A stretch of 64,000 nt of DNA from Oscillospiraceae bacterium (GCA_016281125.1 JAEEIA010000010.1:103647-167646); one strand, 5' to 3'. Positions 9,862 to 22,033 are shown, numbered from the stretch's first letter. Numbers and translations: made by a program. Notes: generated by a model not told the origin, from the sequence alone.

Positions 9862-10467
9862 ATGCGTACAGTGCGTTCCGTTCTGCCGATGCAGACAGCC
9901 AAGACAGGCTATGCCGTGATTTCGGTGATTCTCGGGATGCTCGGCGTGTTCCTGATCTGCAAGCCGGAGGTGAGCACGGCGGCGGCCGGGACGGCGGCAG
10001 GCATTCTGCTGGTCGTGTTCGGCTGCATCAAGCTGGTCGGCTATTTCTCAAAGGATCTGTACCGGCTGGCGTTCCAGTTTGATCTGGCGTGCGGACTGCT
10101 GCTGCTGATTCTCGGCGCCGTGCTGCTGACAAAGCCGCAGGATCTGATGCGCTTTCTGTGCGCTGTGACCGGCTTTTACGTCACGGCGGACGGCCTGATG
10201 AAGATTCAGACCGCACACGACGCGCGGCGCTTCGGGCTCCGCAGCTGGTGGGCGATTCTGCTGACAGCGGTGCTGACGGCAGGCGCGGGCATTCTTCTGC
10301 TGGTGCGTCCGTCACAGAGCGCCCGGCTGCTGACACAGCTGCTCGGCTGTGTGCTCTGCGCAGAGGGCTTGCTCAATCTGCTGACCGTCCTGATGACGGT
10401 GAAGATCGTCCGGAACCAGAAGCCGGATATGATCGAGGTACAATTTGAGGAGGCGAACAAACAATGA
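9862..10467 (+). CDS. HdeD/DUF308-like membrane protein
   Basis: A 201-residue integral membrane protein. The start at MRTVRSVLPM is set by AAAGGAG 9 nt upstream. About six hydrophobic helices are arranged as short hairpins with Gly-rich turns, for example ILGMLGVFLICKPEVS and LLILGAVLLTKP. This is the repeated pattern of the HdeD / DUF308 family (PF03729), whose biochemical role is unsettled. It overlaps the MMPL transporter by 4 nt (ATGA), so the two are probably translated together and may act together. Family assignment is moderately sure. Confidence 0.75.
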   Translation: MRTVRSVLPMQTAKTGYAVISVILGMLGVFLICKPEVSTAAAGTAAGILLVVFGCIKLVGYFSKDLYRLAFQFDLACGLLLLILGAVLLTKPQDLMRFLCAVTGFYVTADGLMKIQTAHDARRFGLRSWWAILLTAVLTAGAGILLLVRPSQSARLLTQLLGCVLCAEGLLNLLTVLMTVKIVRNQKPDMIEVQFEEANKQ

Positions 10468-12572
10468 TCCGGTTCGGAGAATGGATCACTAAGCACCGAC
10501 TGTTCGTGCTGATTGCGGCGGTGCTGCTGCTGATTCCGTCAGCGGTCGGTTATCTGCATACAAGAGTCAATTACGATATCCTGTCGTACCTGCCGGATGA
10601 CATCAACACGATGCAGGGGCAGGAGATTCTGAAAGAAAACTTCGGCAAGGGCGGCTTTTCGTTCGTGATTACGGAGGGAATGCAGCCGCGGGAGGTGCAG
10701 CAGACGGCGGAGCAGCTGAAAACAATCAGCCATGTCGCGGATGTGGTCTGCTACGAATCGCTGACGGATCTGCGCGTGCCGAAGGAGGTGCTCCCGCAGA
10801 AGCTGCGCGAGGCGTTCAACCGGGACAACACAGAGGTCATGGCCGTCTTTTTCGATGACACGACCTCTGCGGACGGCACGCTCGCAGCAATCGACGAGAT
10901 GCGCAGCACGGTTTCGGAAAACTGCTATATCAGCGGCATGTCTGCGGTCACGGCGGATATGAAGCACCTGACGGAGCGCGAATCGGTGATCTACGCAGTC
11001 ATCGCGGTGATTCTGACGAGCATCGTTCTGCTGGTGACGATGGATTCGTTCCTGATTCCGCTGTTCTTCATGCTGAGCATCGGTTTTGCGGTGGTGTGGA
11101 ACCTCGGCAGCAATTTCATGCTCGGTGAGATTTCGTTTATCACGCAGGCGCTGGCGATGGTACTCCAGCTCGGCGTGACGATGGACTATTCCATCTTCCT
11201 GTGGCACAGCTACAAGGAGATGCAGCAGCAGTATCCGGATGACCGGAACGCTGCAATGGCGCATGCGATTTCGATGACGGTCGGCTCGGTCGTGAGCAGT
11301 TCGCTGACGACGGTCGCAGGCTTTCTGGCCATGTGCTTCATGAGCTTCACGCTCGGTCTGGATCTCGGCATTGTCATGGCAAAGGGCGTCATCTGCGGCG
11401 TCATTTCCTGCGTGACGGTTCTGCCGGCGATGATTCTGCTCTTTGACGGCGCAATCCGCAAAACGGCGCATAAAGCACTGCTGCCGGAATTCCGCAGGAT
11501 ACCGGAGTTCATCATGCAGCATGCATTCGGCTTTCTGACGGCAGCAGTCGTGCTGCTGATTCCCGCGCTGTTCGGCTACCGGAATTACGGCGTGTATTAC
11601 AACCTCGACAGCACGCTCCCGCCGGAGCTCGCAAGCGTGGTCGCCAATACAAAGCTGTCGGAGGAATATGACATGAACAGCACGCATCTGCTGCTGACAG
11701 ATGCATCTATGAACGCAGCGGATGCCGCACGGATGACCGCGCAGATCGAGCAGACAGAGGGCGTACAGTTCGTGCTTGGACTGCCCTCGCTGACCGGGGC
11801 GGCGGTTCCGGAGGAGATTGTTCCGCAGGAGATGCAGGACGTGTTCCGGCAGGGTGACTGGCAGCTCATGCTGATCGGCTCGGAATACAAGGTCGCAACG
11901 GACGCGGTCGGCCGGCAGATCGAAACGCTGAACGGCATCGTGCAGTCCTATGACAAAAGCGCGCTGCTGATCGGAGAAGCGCCTGCGACCAAGGATCTGA
12001 TTGAGATTACAGCGCGGGATTTCAAAATCGTCAGCATTCTATCCATCGCGGTGATCTTCTTCATTATCGCGCTGAATTTCCGTTCCGTTTCCCTGCCGGT
12101 GATCCTCGTTTCGGTCATCGAGCTGGCAATTATGATCAATCTTGGCATCGCATATTTCACGGGTACGCAGCTGCCGTTTATCGCATCGGTCGTCATCGGT
12201 ACGATTCAGCTGGGTGCAACGGTCGATTACGCAATCCTGATGACAACGCGTTACCGGACGGAGCGCAGCAGCGGCAGGGAGAAACAGGAGGCGGTCGGCA
12301 TCGCGCTGCAAACCTCGGTGCAGTCGGTCGTGACCTCGGCGCTGGGCTTTTTCGCGGCGACGGTCGGCGTCGGCGTGTACTCGGAGATCGGCATGATCTC
12401 GTCGCTGTGCATGCTGCTGGCGCGCGGCGCACTGATTTCCATGGCGGTTGTCATCGCGGTGCTGCCGTCGATGCTCCTGGCCTTTGACCGGGTGATCTGC
12501 AAAACCAGTGCGGGATTCACCGCAGCACAGGAACGCAGGCGGATCTTCCGGCGGCGTCATGCACAGGCATAA
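10464..12572 (+). CDS. MMPL/RND-family transporter
   Basis: A 702-residue polytopic protein with two tandem RND-type halves. Each has one N-terminal helix, an extracytoplasmic loop (residues about 30-160 and 370-510) and a cluster of helices. The first half carries LQLGVTMDYSIFLWHSY and the second IQLGATVDYAILMTTRY, the paired GxxxDYS/A motif of MMPL proteins that supplies proton-relay residues. Such exporters move lipids, siderophores or drugs out using the proton gradient. It is translationally coupled to the HdeD-like gene and followed 69 nt later by the secreted heptad-repeat protein. The cargo cannot be told from sequence. Confidence 0.9.
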   Translation: MIRFGEWITKHRLFVLIAAVLLLIPSAVGYLHTRVNYDILSYLPDDINTMQGQEILKENFGKGGFSFVITEGMQPREVQQTAEQLKTISHVADVVCYESLTDLRVPKEVLPQKLREAFNRDNTEVMAVFFDDTTSADGTLAAIDEMRSTVSENCYISGMSAVTADMKHLTERESVIYAVIAVILTSIVLLVTMDSFLIPLFFMLSIGFAVVWNLGSNFMLGEISFITQALAMVLQLGVTMDYSIFLWHSYKEMQQQYPDDRNAAMAHAISMTVGSVVSSSLTTVAGFLAMCFMSFTLGLDLGIVMAKGVICGVISCVTVLPAMILLFDGAIRKTAHKALLPEFRRIPEFIMQHAFGFLTAAVVLLIPALFGYRNYGVYYNLDSTLPPELASVVANTKLSEEYDMNSTHLLLTDASMNAADAARMTAQIEQTEGVQFVLGLPSLTGAAVPEEIVPQEMQDVFRQGDWQLMLIGSEYKVATDAVGRQIETLNGIVQSYDKSALLIGEAPATKDLIEITARDFKIVSILSIAVIFFIIALNFRSVSLPVILVSVIELAIMINLGIAYFTGTQLPFIASVVIGTIQLGATVDYAILMTTRYRTERSSGREKQEAVGIALQTSVQSVVTSALGFFAATVGVGVYSEIGMISSLCMLLARGALISMAVVIAVLPSMLLAFDRVICKTSAGFTAAQERRRIFRRRHAQA

Positions 12573-12641
12573 GGCGTCTGATACCGCATACACTGCGCCC
12601 GTCTGAGCGCATTCCATATCATCGAACAGGAGGCAATTCTG

Positions 12642-15263
12642 ATGAAAAGCTATAAGAAATGGATCGCAGCCGTTCTGGCCGTCATGCTTTCGGCCGGTGC
12701 GACCGGTTCTCTGGCATATGCAAAGAATAACGCGGAGAACAGCGCGGAAACGGCTGTTGTGACCGATGCGGCAGAGCCCGCGGCGGCTGTCCGCACGGCG
12801 GTATCCGGTGACGTCTGCAAGGACGAAACGGTCTATGTGCTCTGCAATGCGGATGCGTCCGTGAAGGACGTGATCGTCAGCGACTGGCTGAAAAATCCGC
12901 AGGCACTCGCTACGCTGGCAGATTTTTCCGACCTGACGGACATTGTCAATGTCAAAGGGACAGAATCATTTTCGCAGCACGGCGCGGCACTGGACTGGAA
13001 GGCGTCCGGTGATGACATCTACTATCAGGGCAAGACCGACAAGCAGCCGCCGGTAAATGTGAAAATGACGTATTATCTGGACGGAAAAGAGATCGCGCCC
13101 GAACAGCTTGCGGGAAAGAGCGGGCATCTCCGCATCCGCTGGGATTATGAAAACAGCACAACCGTGACGGTCAGCGGTCAGCGCGTGAAGGTGCCGTTCC
13201 TGGCGGTCAGTGCGGCGGTGCTCGACAGCAGGAGCTGTGTCAACGCATCCGTCAAAAACGGAAAGCTGATCTCCGACGGCGACAGACTGATTGCTGTCGG
13301 CGCGGCGTTCCCGGGCGTGAACGAAACGCTCCGCCTGGAGGAAACCGGACTGGTGGATTATCAGCTGCCGGAATATGCGGAACTGGAAACGGATGTCACG
13401 GATTTTCACATGAATACGTCGGTTACGGTGGTATCCGATGAACTGTTCAGTAAGCTGGACACAGATGAACTCCTCAATACGGAGGATCTGCAAAAGCAGG
13501 TCGGGGCGCTGCGGGACGGTGCTGCGCAGCTCTGTGACGGCACAGCCTCCCTGTATGACGGCATTGCAAAGCTGGCGGACGGCTCCGGCGATCTGACTGC
13601 GGGCATCGGGCAGCTGCTCGGCGGCGCGGGTACGCTGAAGGACGGCGCGGCCGAGCTCAGCAGCGGCGCAAAGCAGATCACGGACGGTGCGGGTACGCTC
13701 GCCGGTGCGGCAGAGCAGCTGACCGGCGGCATTCAGCAGGCTGCCGACGGCGCCGACGCGCTGACCGCCGGTTATGACGCGGTGACAAAGGGAGCAGATA
13801 CGCTGAAAAACGGTCTGCACGATGCAAAGGACGGCTCCGCACAGCTGAAAGCCGGTCTTGCGGAGGCAGAAAACGGCGCGGATCAGCTGGAGAGCGGATG
13901 CGCTGCGGTCACTGCCGGTGCAGATCAGCTGGCGGAAGGCGGCGTGCAGGCGCAGTCCGGTGTCAAGGCACTGGCTGACGGCAGCGCGAAGCTGCATTCC
14001 GGCGCGGAACAGCTGGCAGACGGCATGGAGCAGCTGACTGCGGGCGCGGGCACTCTGGACAGCGGCGCGGCGGCAGTTTCCGCGGGCATCGGGCAGGCGG
14101 GCTCCGGTGCGGAAACGCTGGCAAAAGGAATCAGCGATGCGAAAAACGGTGCAGATACGCTGAAATTCGGTGCGGATCATCTGCAAGAAGGCGCAGAACA
14201 GCTCTCTGCGGGCATCACACAGGCGGGTACGGCGCTCAGCACGACCGTCGCGGCAAACACGCAGGCGCTGACCGCATTGAAGGCGCTGTATCAGCAGACG
14301 CCCTCTGAGGAGCTGGCGGCGGCCATCGGCGCGCTGGAACAGACGACTGCCGCACAGCAGCAGATCGCGAATGCCATGCAGACGGAGGGAACACTCGGCG
14401 CGGGGGCAGCCGGTCTGCATCAGGGTGCGGAACAGCTCGCGGACGGGCTGGAGCAGCTGACCGGCGGCATCGCGGCGGCGGAAACAGGCGCACAGAATCT
14501 GCAAAAGGGACTGTCTGATCTGGACGCAGGCGGCAAAACGCTTGCGGCGGGTGCGGCAAAGCTCAGCACCTCCGCACAGCAGCTCAGCGACGGCGCAAAG
14601 ACGCTCTCCGGCGGTGCGGCAGAGCTGGACACCGGCATCGGGACGTTCTCCGCGAGCAGCGGAAAGCTGTTTGCGGGACTCGATCAGCTCCGCAGCGGCA
14701 TCGGGCAGATTTCCGGCGGTGCTTCGCAGCTGCATACCGGCATGACCGCGCTGACAGCGGGTGCGGATCGGCTGGACGGCGGCATCGGCGCGCTGTACGA
14801 CGGTGCGCAGGCACTCGGCGGCGGTATCGGACAGCTGCAAACCGGCACGGTCACGCTGGACGGCGGTCTGCATACGATTCTGGACGGCAGTACGCAGCTT
14901 TCGGGCGGCGCAGGAACGCTGTATCAGTCGCTGACAAAGCTGCTGACCGGCGCGGAACGGCTCTACGGCGGCGCGGATACGCTCTACGGCGGCGTACAGG
15001 CGCTGCAAACTGGCGGTGCGGCGCTTGATGACGGCATCGCGCAGCTGAAAACCGGCGCAGATACGCTGAATCAGGGCATGCAGCGCTTTGATGCAGAGGG
15101 CATTGCGAAGATCGCAAAGGCCGCAGACGAAACGCTCCCGGCCTTGACGGAACGGTTCCGCACTTTACGTGCGGCGGCGCAGTCCTACCGCAGCTTTTCC
15201 GGCATCCCGGAGCAGATGAACGGCAGCGTGCGGTTCATCTATGTGACGGACGGCATTCAGTAA
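12642..15263 (+). CDS. secreted giant heptad-repeat (xxxLxxG) protein
   Basis: An 873-residue product with a signal peptide (about 1-26; AVMLSAGATGSLAYA). A globular N-terminal domain (about 40-285) is followed by two blocks of xxxLxxG-type heptads. Block one (about 287-524) has roughly 34 repeats, block two (about 590-820) roughly 33, separated by an Ala/Gln-rich coiled-coil-like stretch. Such repeats occur in YhgE/Pip-type proteins (TIGR03057), but the YhgE membrane domains are missing here. The last 50 residues are non-repetitive. The position directly after an MMPL transporter suggests an extracytoplasmic partner forming a long rod or periplasm-like conduit. That is an inference. A bidirectional terminator closes the unit. 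Confidence 0.8.
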   Translation: MKSYKKWIAAVLAVMLSAGATGSLAYAKNNAENSAETAVVTDAAEPAAAVRTAVSGDVCKDETVYVLCNADASVKDVIVSDWLKNPQALATLADFSDLTDIVNVKGTESFSQHGAALDWKASGDDIYYQGKTDKQPPVNVKMTYYLDGKEIAPEQLAGKSGHLRIRWDYENSTTVTVSGQRVKVPFLAVSAAVLDSRSCVNASVKNGKLISDGDRLIAVGAAFPGVNETLRLEETGLVDYQLPEYAELETDVTDFHMNTSVTVVSDELFSKLDTDELLNTEDLQKQVGALRDGAAQLCDGTASLYDGIAKLADGSGDLTAGIGQLLGGAGTLKDGAAELSSGAKQITDGAGTLAGAAEQLTGGIQQAADGADALTAGYDAVTKGADTLKNGLHDAKDGSAQLKAGLAEAENGADQLESGCAAVTAGADQLAEGGVQAQSGVKALADGSAKLHSGAEQLADGMEQLTAGAGTLDSGAAAVSAGIGQAGSGAETLAKGISDAKNGADTLKFGADHLQEGAEQLSAGITQAGTALSTTVAANTQALTALKALYQQTPSEELAAAIGALEQTTAAQQQIANAMQTEGTLGAGAAGLHQGAEQLADGLEQLTGGIAAAETGAQNLQKGLSDLDAGGKTLAAGAAKLSTSAQQLSDGAKTLSGGAAELDTGIGTFSASSGKLFAGLDQLRSGIGQISGGASQLHTGMTALTAGADRLDGGIGALYDGAQALGGGIGQLQTGTVTLDGGLHTILDGSTQLSGGAGTLYQSLTKLLTGAERLYGGADTLYGGVQALQTGGAALDDGIAQLKTGADTLNQGMQRFDAEGIAKIAKAADETLPALTERFRTLRAAAQSYRSFSGIPEQMNGSVRFIYVTDGIQ

Positions 15264-15264
15264 C

Positions 15265-15311
15265 GAAAAAAGAACCCGGACGCGATCGGCTGACCGCGCA
15301 CGGGTTCTTTT
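15265..15311. terminator. bidirectional terminator between convergent genes
   Basis: AAAAAAGAACCCG and CGGGTTCTTTT flank a GC-rich loop; A and T runs on both sides serve both strands. It separates the plus-strand heptad-repeat gene from the minus-strand GNAT gene. Confidence 0.9.
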
Positions 15312-15312
15312 G

Positions 15313-15771
15313 CTATCCGATTTGTTTTTTGTCTGTGACGGCAAAGCCGGTCTGCGTATACAGCTGTACCGCGCGGTGATTCCATTCTGCGGCTGTCAGC
15401 CGGATCGGTGCATCCGTGGTTTCACGGATCCGGTTGATGGCCCAGATCAGCAGCCGCCTGCCGAAGCCTTTGCCCTGATAAGCAGGGCTTATGAGCAGGT
15501 CGTCGATATCTGTGCCGGAGATGCTGACGCTGCCGATCAGCGCGTCACGGTCTGTCAGCAGAAAGATCTGCGCCTGTTTTTTCAGTATCTGCAGCAAATC
15601 CGGGCAGCAATGATACGGGCGGATTTCAAGCGCCCTGCGCATCTCATAATAGCATTTGTTATAGATGTGCTGATATTCCGGATAATACGCCGCGCTGAAC
15701 GGAATGACCGGCAGCGGATCTGCCGCAATCTGCGCGCCCGTATACTCCATGTGATATACGATAAACTGCAT
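15313..15771 (-). CDS. GNAT-family N-acetyltransferase
   Basis: A 152-residue acetyl-CoA-dependent acetyltransferase. Motif A is visible as DLLISPAYQGKGFGRRLL (Q/RxxGxG/A acetyl-CoA loop), and the C-terminal part RLTAAEWNHRAVQLYTQTGF has the typical N..A..lY.k.GF signature. The substrate is unknown. It follows ligA by 29 nt and is probably the last gene of that operon. Confidence 0.88.
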   Translation of the reverse strand: MQFIVYHMEYTGAQIAADPLPVIPFSAAYYPEYQHIYNKCYYEMRRALEIRPYHCCPDLLQILKKQAQIFLLTDRDALIGSVSISGTDIDDLLISPAYQGKGFGRRLLIWAINRIRETTDAPIRLTAAEWNHRAVQLYTQTGFAVTDKKQIG

Positions 15772-15800
15772 GGCGATTCCCCGTTTTCCGCGGTTTTCGG

Positions 15801-18455
<2,655 letters not shown>

Positions 18456-18459
<4 letters not shown>

Positions 18460-19160
18460 GCGGGTTCTCCTTTTTCCCGCAGATATGCACGGATGACCGG
18501 CTCTGCGTCGCGCATTCTGACCGGGAAGCCGTGCCCGCAGGCCAGCCATTTCGGACGGATTTCCAGTATTTTTCTCAGGGATGCGTTCATCTGCGCCGGA
18601 TCCGTCGCATGCGGCGTGATGTCCGGCTTGCCGAAAATCGCCGTAAATGCGTCCCCGCAGTAGAGCACGTCCCCGCAGAGAATGCCGGATGAACCGCGCG
18701 TATGCCCGGGCAGGTGTACGATTTCTGCATCAAAGCCGTATGTTCTGAGCAGACCGCCGTCCGCCTCGCCGAACAGAATATCCGGCGTATACGCGGGCGT
18801 TTTCACAAGCGCGCCGCCGAAATTCTGCGTCAGATTCCGGAGCCGCCAGCGATCTGCGGTCGGCTGCACCGGCTGGGACCGAAAATTGCGCGGCAGATTC
18901 CTGTCCGCTTCATGCAGCAGGATCTTCGCGCCCGTTTTCTTGGCGGCAGCCGCGGCATTCCAGTCGTGATCCGGATGCCCGTGCGTCAGGAAAATCCATT
19001 TGACGTCATAATCCGCGATCCATTGCAGCAGGCTGCGGCGGTGCATGTAAAAGCCCGTATCTACGAGCAGATCACCTGCCTGCCCGCGGAGAATATACAG
19101 GGTCACATCAGACTGCGCGAATAGATTGATATGCCCAGTGCGAATGATCGGTTTTGCCAT
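18456..19160 (-). CDS. MBL-fold metallohydrolase
   Basis: A 234-residue metallo-beta-lactamase-fold hydrolase starting MAKPIIRTGH, with GAGGA upstream. The metal-binding THGHPDHDWN motif (H60, H62, D64, H65), LPGHTRGSSG (third His) and VLYCGDAF (bridging Asp) are all intact, so a binuclear metal site is expected. The last metal ligand His is likely the one in WLACGHGFPV. The substrate may be a thioester or phosphodiester; this is not resolvable here. It is coupled by ATGA to the GNAT-DUF4926 gene. Confidence 0.9.
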
Positions 19161-19183
19161 ATACTGTTCCTCTTTCCGGATTC

Positions 19184-19561
19184 TCAGACCATTTTGCCGT
19201 CCTTCACGGTTACTGCGACCTGCCATTCATCTTCATATACAACTGTACCGACAGCATTCGTGTACACCACATCATAGGGGACATGATACTTGTCCAGCAG
19301 CCTGACGGCCGGCTCTAATTTCCGGAGCATCTGTTCCGTGCTGCCGCATTTGAAAAACGTAATGACCTGCTCGTGCTGTTTGCAGGGCTCCGGCTCCGGG
19401 AGCTCTGCCTTAAACCATGCATCCACGGAGCGAAACATCGCTTCTTCTTCCGCGGTAAGCACCTGTGCTTTGATTAAATTCCAGCAAAGACTGAATATTC
19501 CTTTCGGATACCCCGTGGCATAGGAATTGTCTCTGCCCTGAATGCGCATATACTGATACAT
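19184..19561 (-). CDS. conserved hypothetical protein, 125 aa
   Basis: The product is soluble and alpha/beta in character, with no signal peptide or membrane segment. It is mostly polar, with DAWFKAELPEPEPCKQHEQ in the middle and a beta-rich C-terminus (VVYTNAVGTVVYEDEW). A good Shine-Dalgarno (GGAGAAAG) precedes MYQYMRIQ. It is followed 23 nt later by the MBL gene and is probably the first gene of the ligA operon. I do not recognise a family with confidence. Confidence 0.7.
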   Translation of the reverse strand: MYQYMRIQGRDNSYATGYPKGIFSLCWNLIKAQVLTAEEEAMFRSVDAWFKAELPEPEPCKQHEQVITFFKCGSTEQMLRKLEPAVRLLDKYHVPYDVVYTNAVGTVVYEDEWQVAVTVKDGKMV

Positions 19562-19620
19562 TTTCTTTCTCCGTAAACCATCTGCATCTGCTGCTGTTCA
19601 CATTTCACTTCATACGATAA

Positions 19621-19662
19621 TCCGGCACGGGAGCTGCGGTCAGCAGGTGATCCCGTGCCGGA
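19621..19662. terminator. strong hairpin, possible terminator
   Basis: A perfect 12-bp stem (TCCGGCACGGGA with TCCCGTGCCGGA) between two minus-strand genes. A T run follows on the plus strand; on the minus strand the downstream side is poor in T, so termination of the Cys-rich gene is plausible but weak. Confidence 0.45.
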
Positions 19663-19670
19663 TCCGTTTT

Positions 19671-20444
19671 TTATGCAGGCTGCCATCCGGTGAAGCCCTC
19701 ATACCGCAGCGTTTCCGCTGCGGGCGGCTGCTGGAACGCATCGGCGGACGGCACAAATTCCTCGGTCGGGAATGAGATGCGGTTGAAGATCTCGCAGGGC
19801 GAATCCGTGTCTGCCGAGCAGGTCTTGGCCGGTACGTTATAGGGATAGGCCGCCGCGGTCATCGTGACGGGCCGCGTCAGCTCCACAACCGAGAATACGC
19901 CGAGCGTCAGCACGACGGTTCTGCGCGGCACAGACGGCTCGGCGGGATCCTGCTGCACCGGCGGAAGCACGCAGATACGCGTTTCCAGTGCAATCGGATC
20001 GACGCACTGACAGCTTGCTGTCGGCAGATTGACGACCTCGCAGCAGCCGTTGGTTTCGCCGACTCTTGCGCCGCTGCTGAAAAAGGTCTTGGTGCTGGAT
20101 TCGCTGCCGTACAGAATCACGCTCTTGGATGCGGACGCCGTTCCGCGCATCACGGCGGGGCTGTCGCAGGCGCGCGTATAGCACAGCAGCTCCACCCCGA
20201 ACGTATAGGTAATGTCCACGGTGTAATAGCCGCGGTTGAACGGAATCGGCTCCACGCTCATGCAGATGTTGTCGATTGTGCAGCAGCGCGTCTTGACGGA
20301 CGTGAACTGCGGCGGCAGCTCGCCGCCGGAATCCAGCATCACCTGCAAATTCGTGATGCAGTCCTTATCGCTGCAGCTGTCAAACACGCGGTCGAGCTTC
20401 ACCGGCACGGCGCTGATGCTCTCGGCATTCGGAATGTCACTCAT
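19671..20444 (-). CDS. Cys-rich conserved hypothetical protein, possible coat or surface protein
   Basis: 257 residues, no signal peptide or membrane helix, with many paired cysteines (CSDKDC, RCCTIDNIC, CCEVV, CQC). The opening VKLDRVFDSCSDKDCI resembles Cys-rich Clostridia proteins of unknown function that I associate with spore coats; that link is an impression only. The chain is beta-rich and repetitive, which suits a structural cross-linked protein. It has a single-gene neighbourhood with a hairpin right after its stop. Function is not established. Confidence 0.6.
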   Translation of the reverse strand: MSDIPNAESISAVPVKLDRVFDSCSDKDCITNLQVMLDSGGELPPQFTSVKTRCCTIDNICMSVEPIPFNRGYYTVDITYTFGVELLCYTRACDSPAVMRGTASASKSVILYGSESSTKTFFSSGARVGETNGCCEVVNLPTASCQCVDPIALETRICVLPPVQQDPAEPSVPRRTVVLTLGVFSVVELTRPVTMTAAAYPYNVPAKTCSADTDSPCEIFNRISFPTEEFVPSADAFQQPPAAETLRYEGFTGWQPA

Positions 20445-20556
20445 ATGTATTCCTCCCGGACTGAGATTGGAGTTCCGTGTGCAGCGCTTTGCGTGCAGTC
20501 TGCGGAATCCTCAGTTCAATATATTCCGGAGGAGGCAGAATCGTGACTGTTTTGAT

Positions 20557-20895
20557 TCAGGTGTTCTTGTCCACCTGATGGAACTGCTTGAGATTGCCGA
20601 TTTTTTCGTTGCGCTCTTCAAGCACCTTTTCGACGTCTGCCCAGTCGAGCCCCTGATTGGCAGCCAGCACCATGACGTGATAGAGCAGGTCGTTGATTTC
20701 GTTTGCAAGCTCGCTGTTATCGTTGTTCTTGGCGGCAATGACGGTTTCGGTGGCTTCCTCGCCGACCTTCTTGCAGATTTTGTCCACGCCCTTGTCAAAC
20801 AGGTACGCGGTGTAGGAATTCTCCTGCGCGGTGCCTGCCTCAAAAGCAGCCTTGCGCGCCTTGATCACTTCAAAAATTTCCTGATAGACGGTCAT
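20557..20895 (-). CDS. hisE: phosphoribosyl-ATP pyrophosphatase
   Basis: HisE hydrolyses phosphoribosyl-ATP to phosphoribosyl-AMP, the second step of histidine synthesis. It is 112 residues of all-alpha MazG-like fold, with the metal-binding [15 protein letters not shown] and [13 protein letters not shown] motifs. Its ATG overlaps the hisI stop by 4 nt. The rest of the his pathway is not in the window, so the hisI-hisE pair is detached here. Confidence 0.96.
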   Translation of the reverse strand: MTVYQEIFEVIKARKAAFEAGTAQENSYTAYLFDKGVDKICKKVGEEATETVIAAKNNDNSELANEINDLLYHVMVLAANQGLDWADVEKVLEERNEKIGNLKQFHQVDKNT

Positions 20896-21251
20896 TTTTC
20901 ATTCTCCTCATCGTTTTCGGTATAGAGCTCCTTGAAGAAGCAGCTGTAACTGCCGGTGTGGCAGGCGACGCCTGTCTGCCGGACGTTGACCAGCAGCGTG
21001 TCGTCATCGCAGTCCGCATAGACGGAAACGACCTTTTGCAGGTGGCCGGAGGTCGCGCCCTTGTTCCAGTATTCCTGCCGCGAACGGCTCCAGAACCAAG
21101 TGTAACCGGTTTCCAGTGTGCGGCGGAGGCTCTCCTCATTCATATAAGCGAGCATCAGCACGGTTTTCGTATCGACCTCGTAGCAGATCGCGGGGATCAG
21201 CTCACTCTTTTTGAAAAAGCGGCCGAGATCGTTCAGATCAACTTTTATCAT
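20892..21251 (-). CDS. hisI: phosphoribosyl-AMP cyclohydrolase
   Basis: HisI opens the purine ring of phosphoribosyl-AMP, the third step of histidine synthesis. From the ATG at 21251 it has 119 residues; AAGGAG lies 6 nt upstream, so the two in-frame ATGs further up overlap the ribosome site and are unlikely. Zn/Mg-binding motifs [10 protein letters not shown] and [12 protein letters not shown] are intact, as is [15 protein letters not shown]. It is transcribed from its own promoter at 21296-21324 and coupled to hisE. Confidence 0.96.
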   Translation of the reverse strand: MIKVDLNDLGRFFKKSELIPAICYEVDTKTVLMLAYMNEESLRRTLETGYTWFWSRSRQEYWNKGATSGHLQKVVSVYADCDDDTLLVNVRQTGVACHTGSYSCFFKELYTENDEENEK

Positions 21252-21295
21252 AAGCATCTCCTTCATATATCTGATCTGTCTGGAACTTACGCTTT

Positions 21296-21324
21296 ATTAT
21301 ACCATAGACAGCCGGAAAATGCAA
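21296..21324 (-). promoter_or_regulatory. promoter of hisI-hisE
   Basis: Minus strand TTGCAT (21319-21324), 17-nt spacer, TATAAT (21296-21301). It lies about 45 nt ahead of hisI and back to back with the divergent promoter at 21334. Confidence 0.8.
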
Positions 21325-21333
21325 GGATAAATA

Positions 21334-21363
21334 TTGACTTTTCTCTGCCCCGTATGGTATAAT
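21334..21363 (+). promoter_or_regulatory. promoter of the 21.4-kb membrane protein
   Basis: TTGACT (21334-21339), 18-nt spacer, TATAAT (21358-21363), 53 nt before the start codon. Confidence 0.8.
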
Positions 21364-21416
21364 CATGCATAACAGGATTGCCGTTCATTCTGCTGACATA
21401 TCAGGGAGGGACTGAA

Positions 21417-22007
21417 ATGAGATTCAAAGTCAGGCATACCACAAAGTTGTTCTTCCGGTACAAGGATTACCTTCTGCTGGTTCCGTTTGCGCTGCTGAAT
21501 CTGTTTGTGGCATTCGGCTTTTCAATCCAGGATACAATCCCGACCTATATTTTGTTCGGTCTCATTGTTTTCTGCATCGCCGCCTTTTTTATCCTGCTGA
21601 TTCTGTATATCATTGAACTCTTCTGCGGTGCAAAAATCATCATCAACAGCGATTCCGTCGAAATCCGAAAGCTGCTGCGGCCGCGGAAAAAGATCCGCTT
21701 TGCCGAGATCGAAGAGGTCAAATATACGCATGACGAGGAACTGGTCCGGTCACACCGCGGCCGTCACAGCGGGCCGTACAGAAGGCGGTATTACGAGCTC
21801 CGTGCGAAGCTGACCTTTTTCCTGACCTCCGGCAAAAGCGTCTGCGTCAACGACAAGGGCACGGGATATCTTGAAAAGCGGGATCGCGCAAAGGTGGATC
21901 CCTCGGTGAATCCGGACGAGGATATCACGCTGTATCAGGCCTATCAGTGCTACTGTGCAGCGGTTGATGAATACGCACGGCAGCACGGTTTGCAGATTCC
22001 GCGGTAA
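21417..22007 (+). CDS. hypothetical membrane protein with PH-like cytosolic part
   Basis: A 196-residue protein starting MRFKVRHTTK after GGGAGGG. Two transmembrane helices (about 20-38 and 45-68) are followed by a charged cytosolic region with KIIINSDSVEIRKLL and KIRFAEIEEVKYT, a pattern like bacterial PH/YdbT-type domains (hydrophobic strand, Arg-rich turn, F.eI..v). The motif is suggestive only. It is monocistronic between its own promoter and the SCIFF promoter. Confidence 0.65.
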   Translation: MRFKVRHTTKLFFRYKDYLLLVPFALLNLFVAFGFSIQDTIPTYILFGLIVFCIAAFFILLILYIIELFCGAKIIINSDSVEIRKLLRPRKKIRFAEIEEVKYTHDEELVRSHRGRHSGPYRRRYYELRAKLTFFLTSGKSVCVNDKGTGYLEKRDRAKVDPSVNPDEDITLYQAYQCYCAAVDEYARQHGLQIPR

Positions 22008-22033
22008 CACGAATGCCGCTGCTTTCAAAACGC

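Noticed and set aside
12966..15008. 680-codon minus-strand open frame opposite the heptad-repeat gene
   Set aside because: It mirrors the repetitive plus-strand gene; the product is Arg/Cys/Gln-rich low complexity with no ribosome site.
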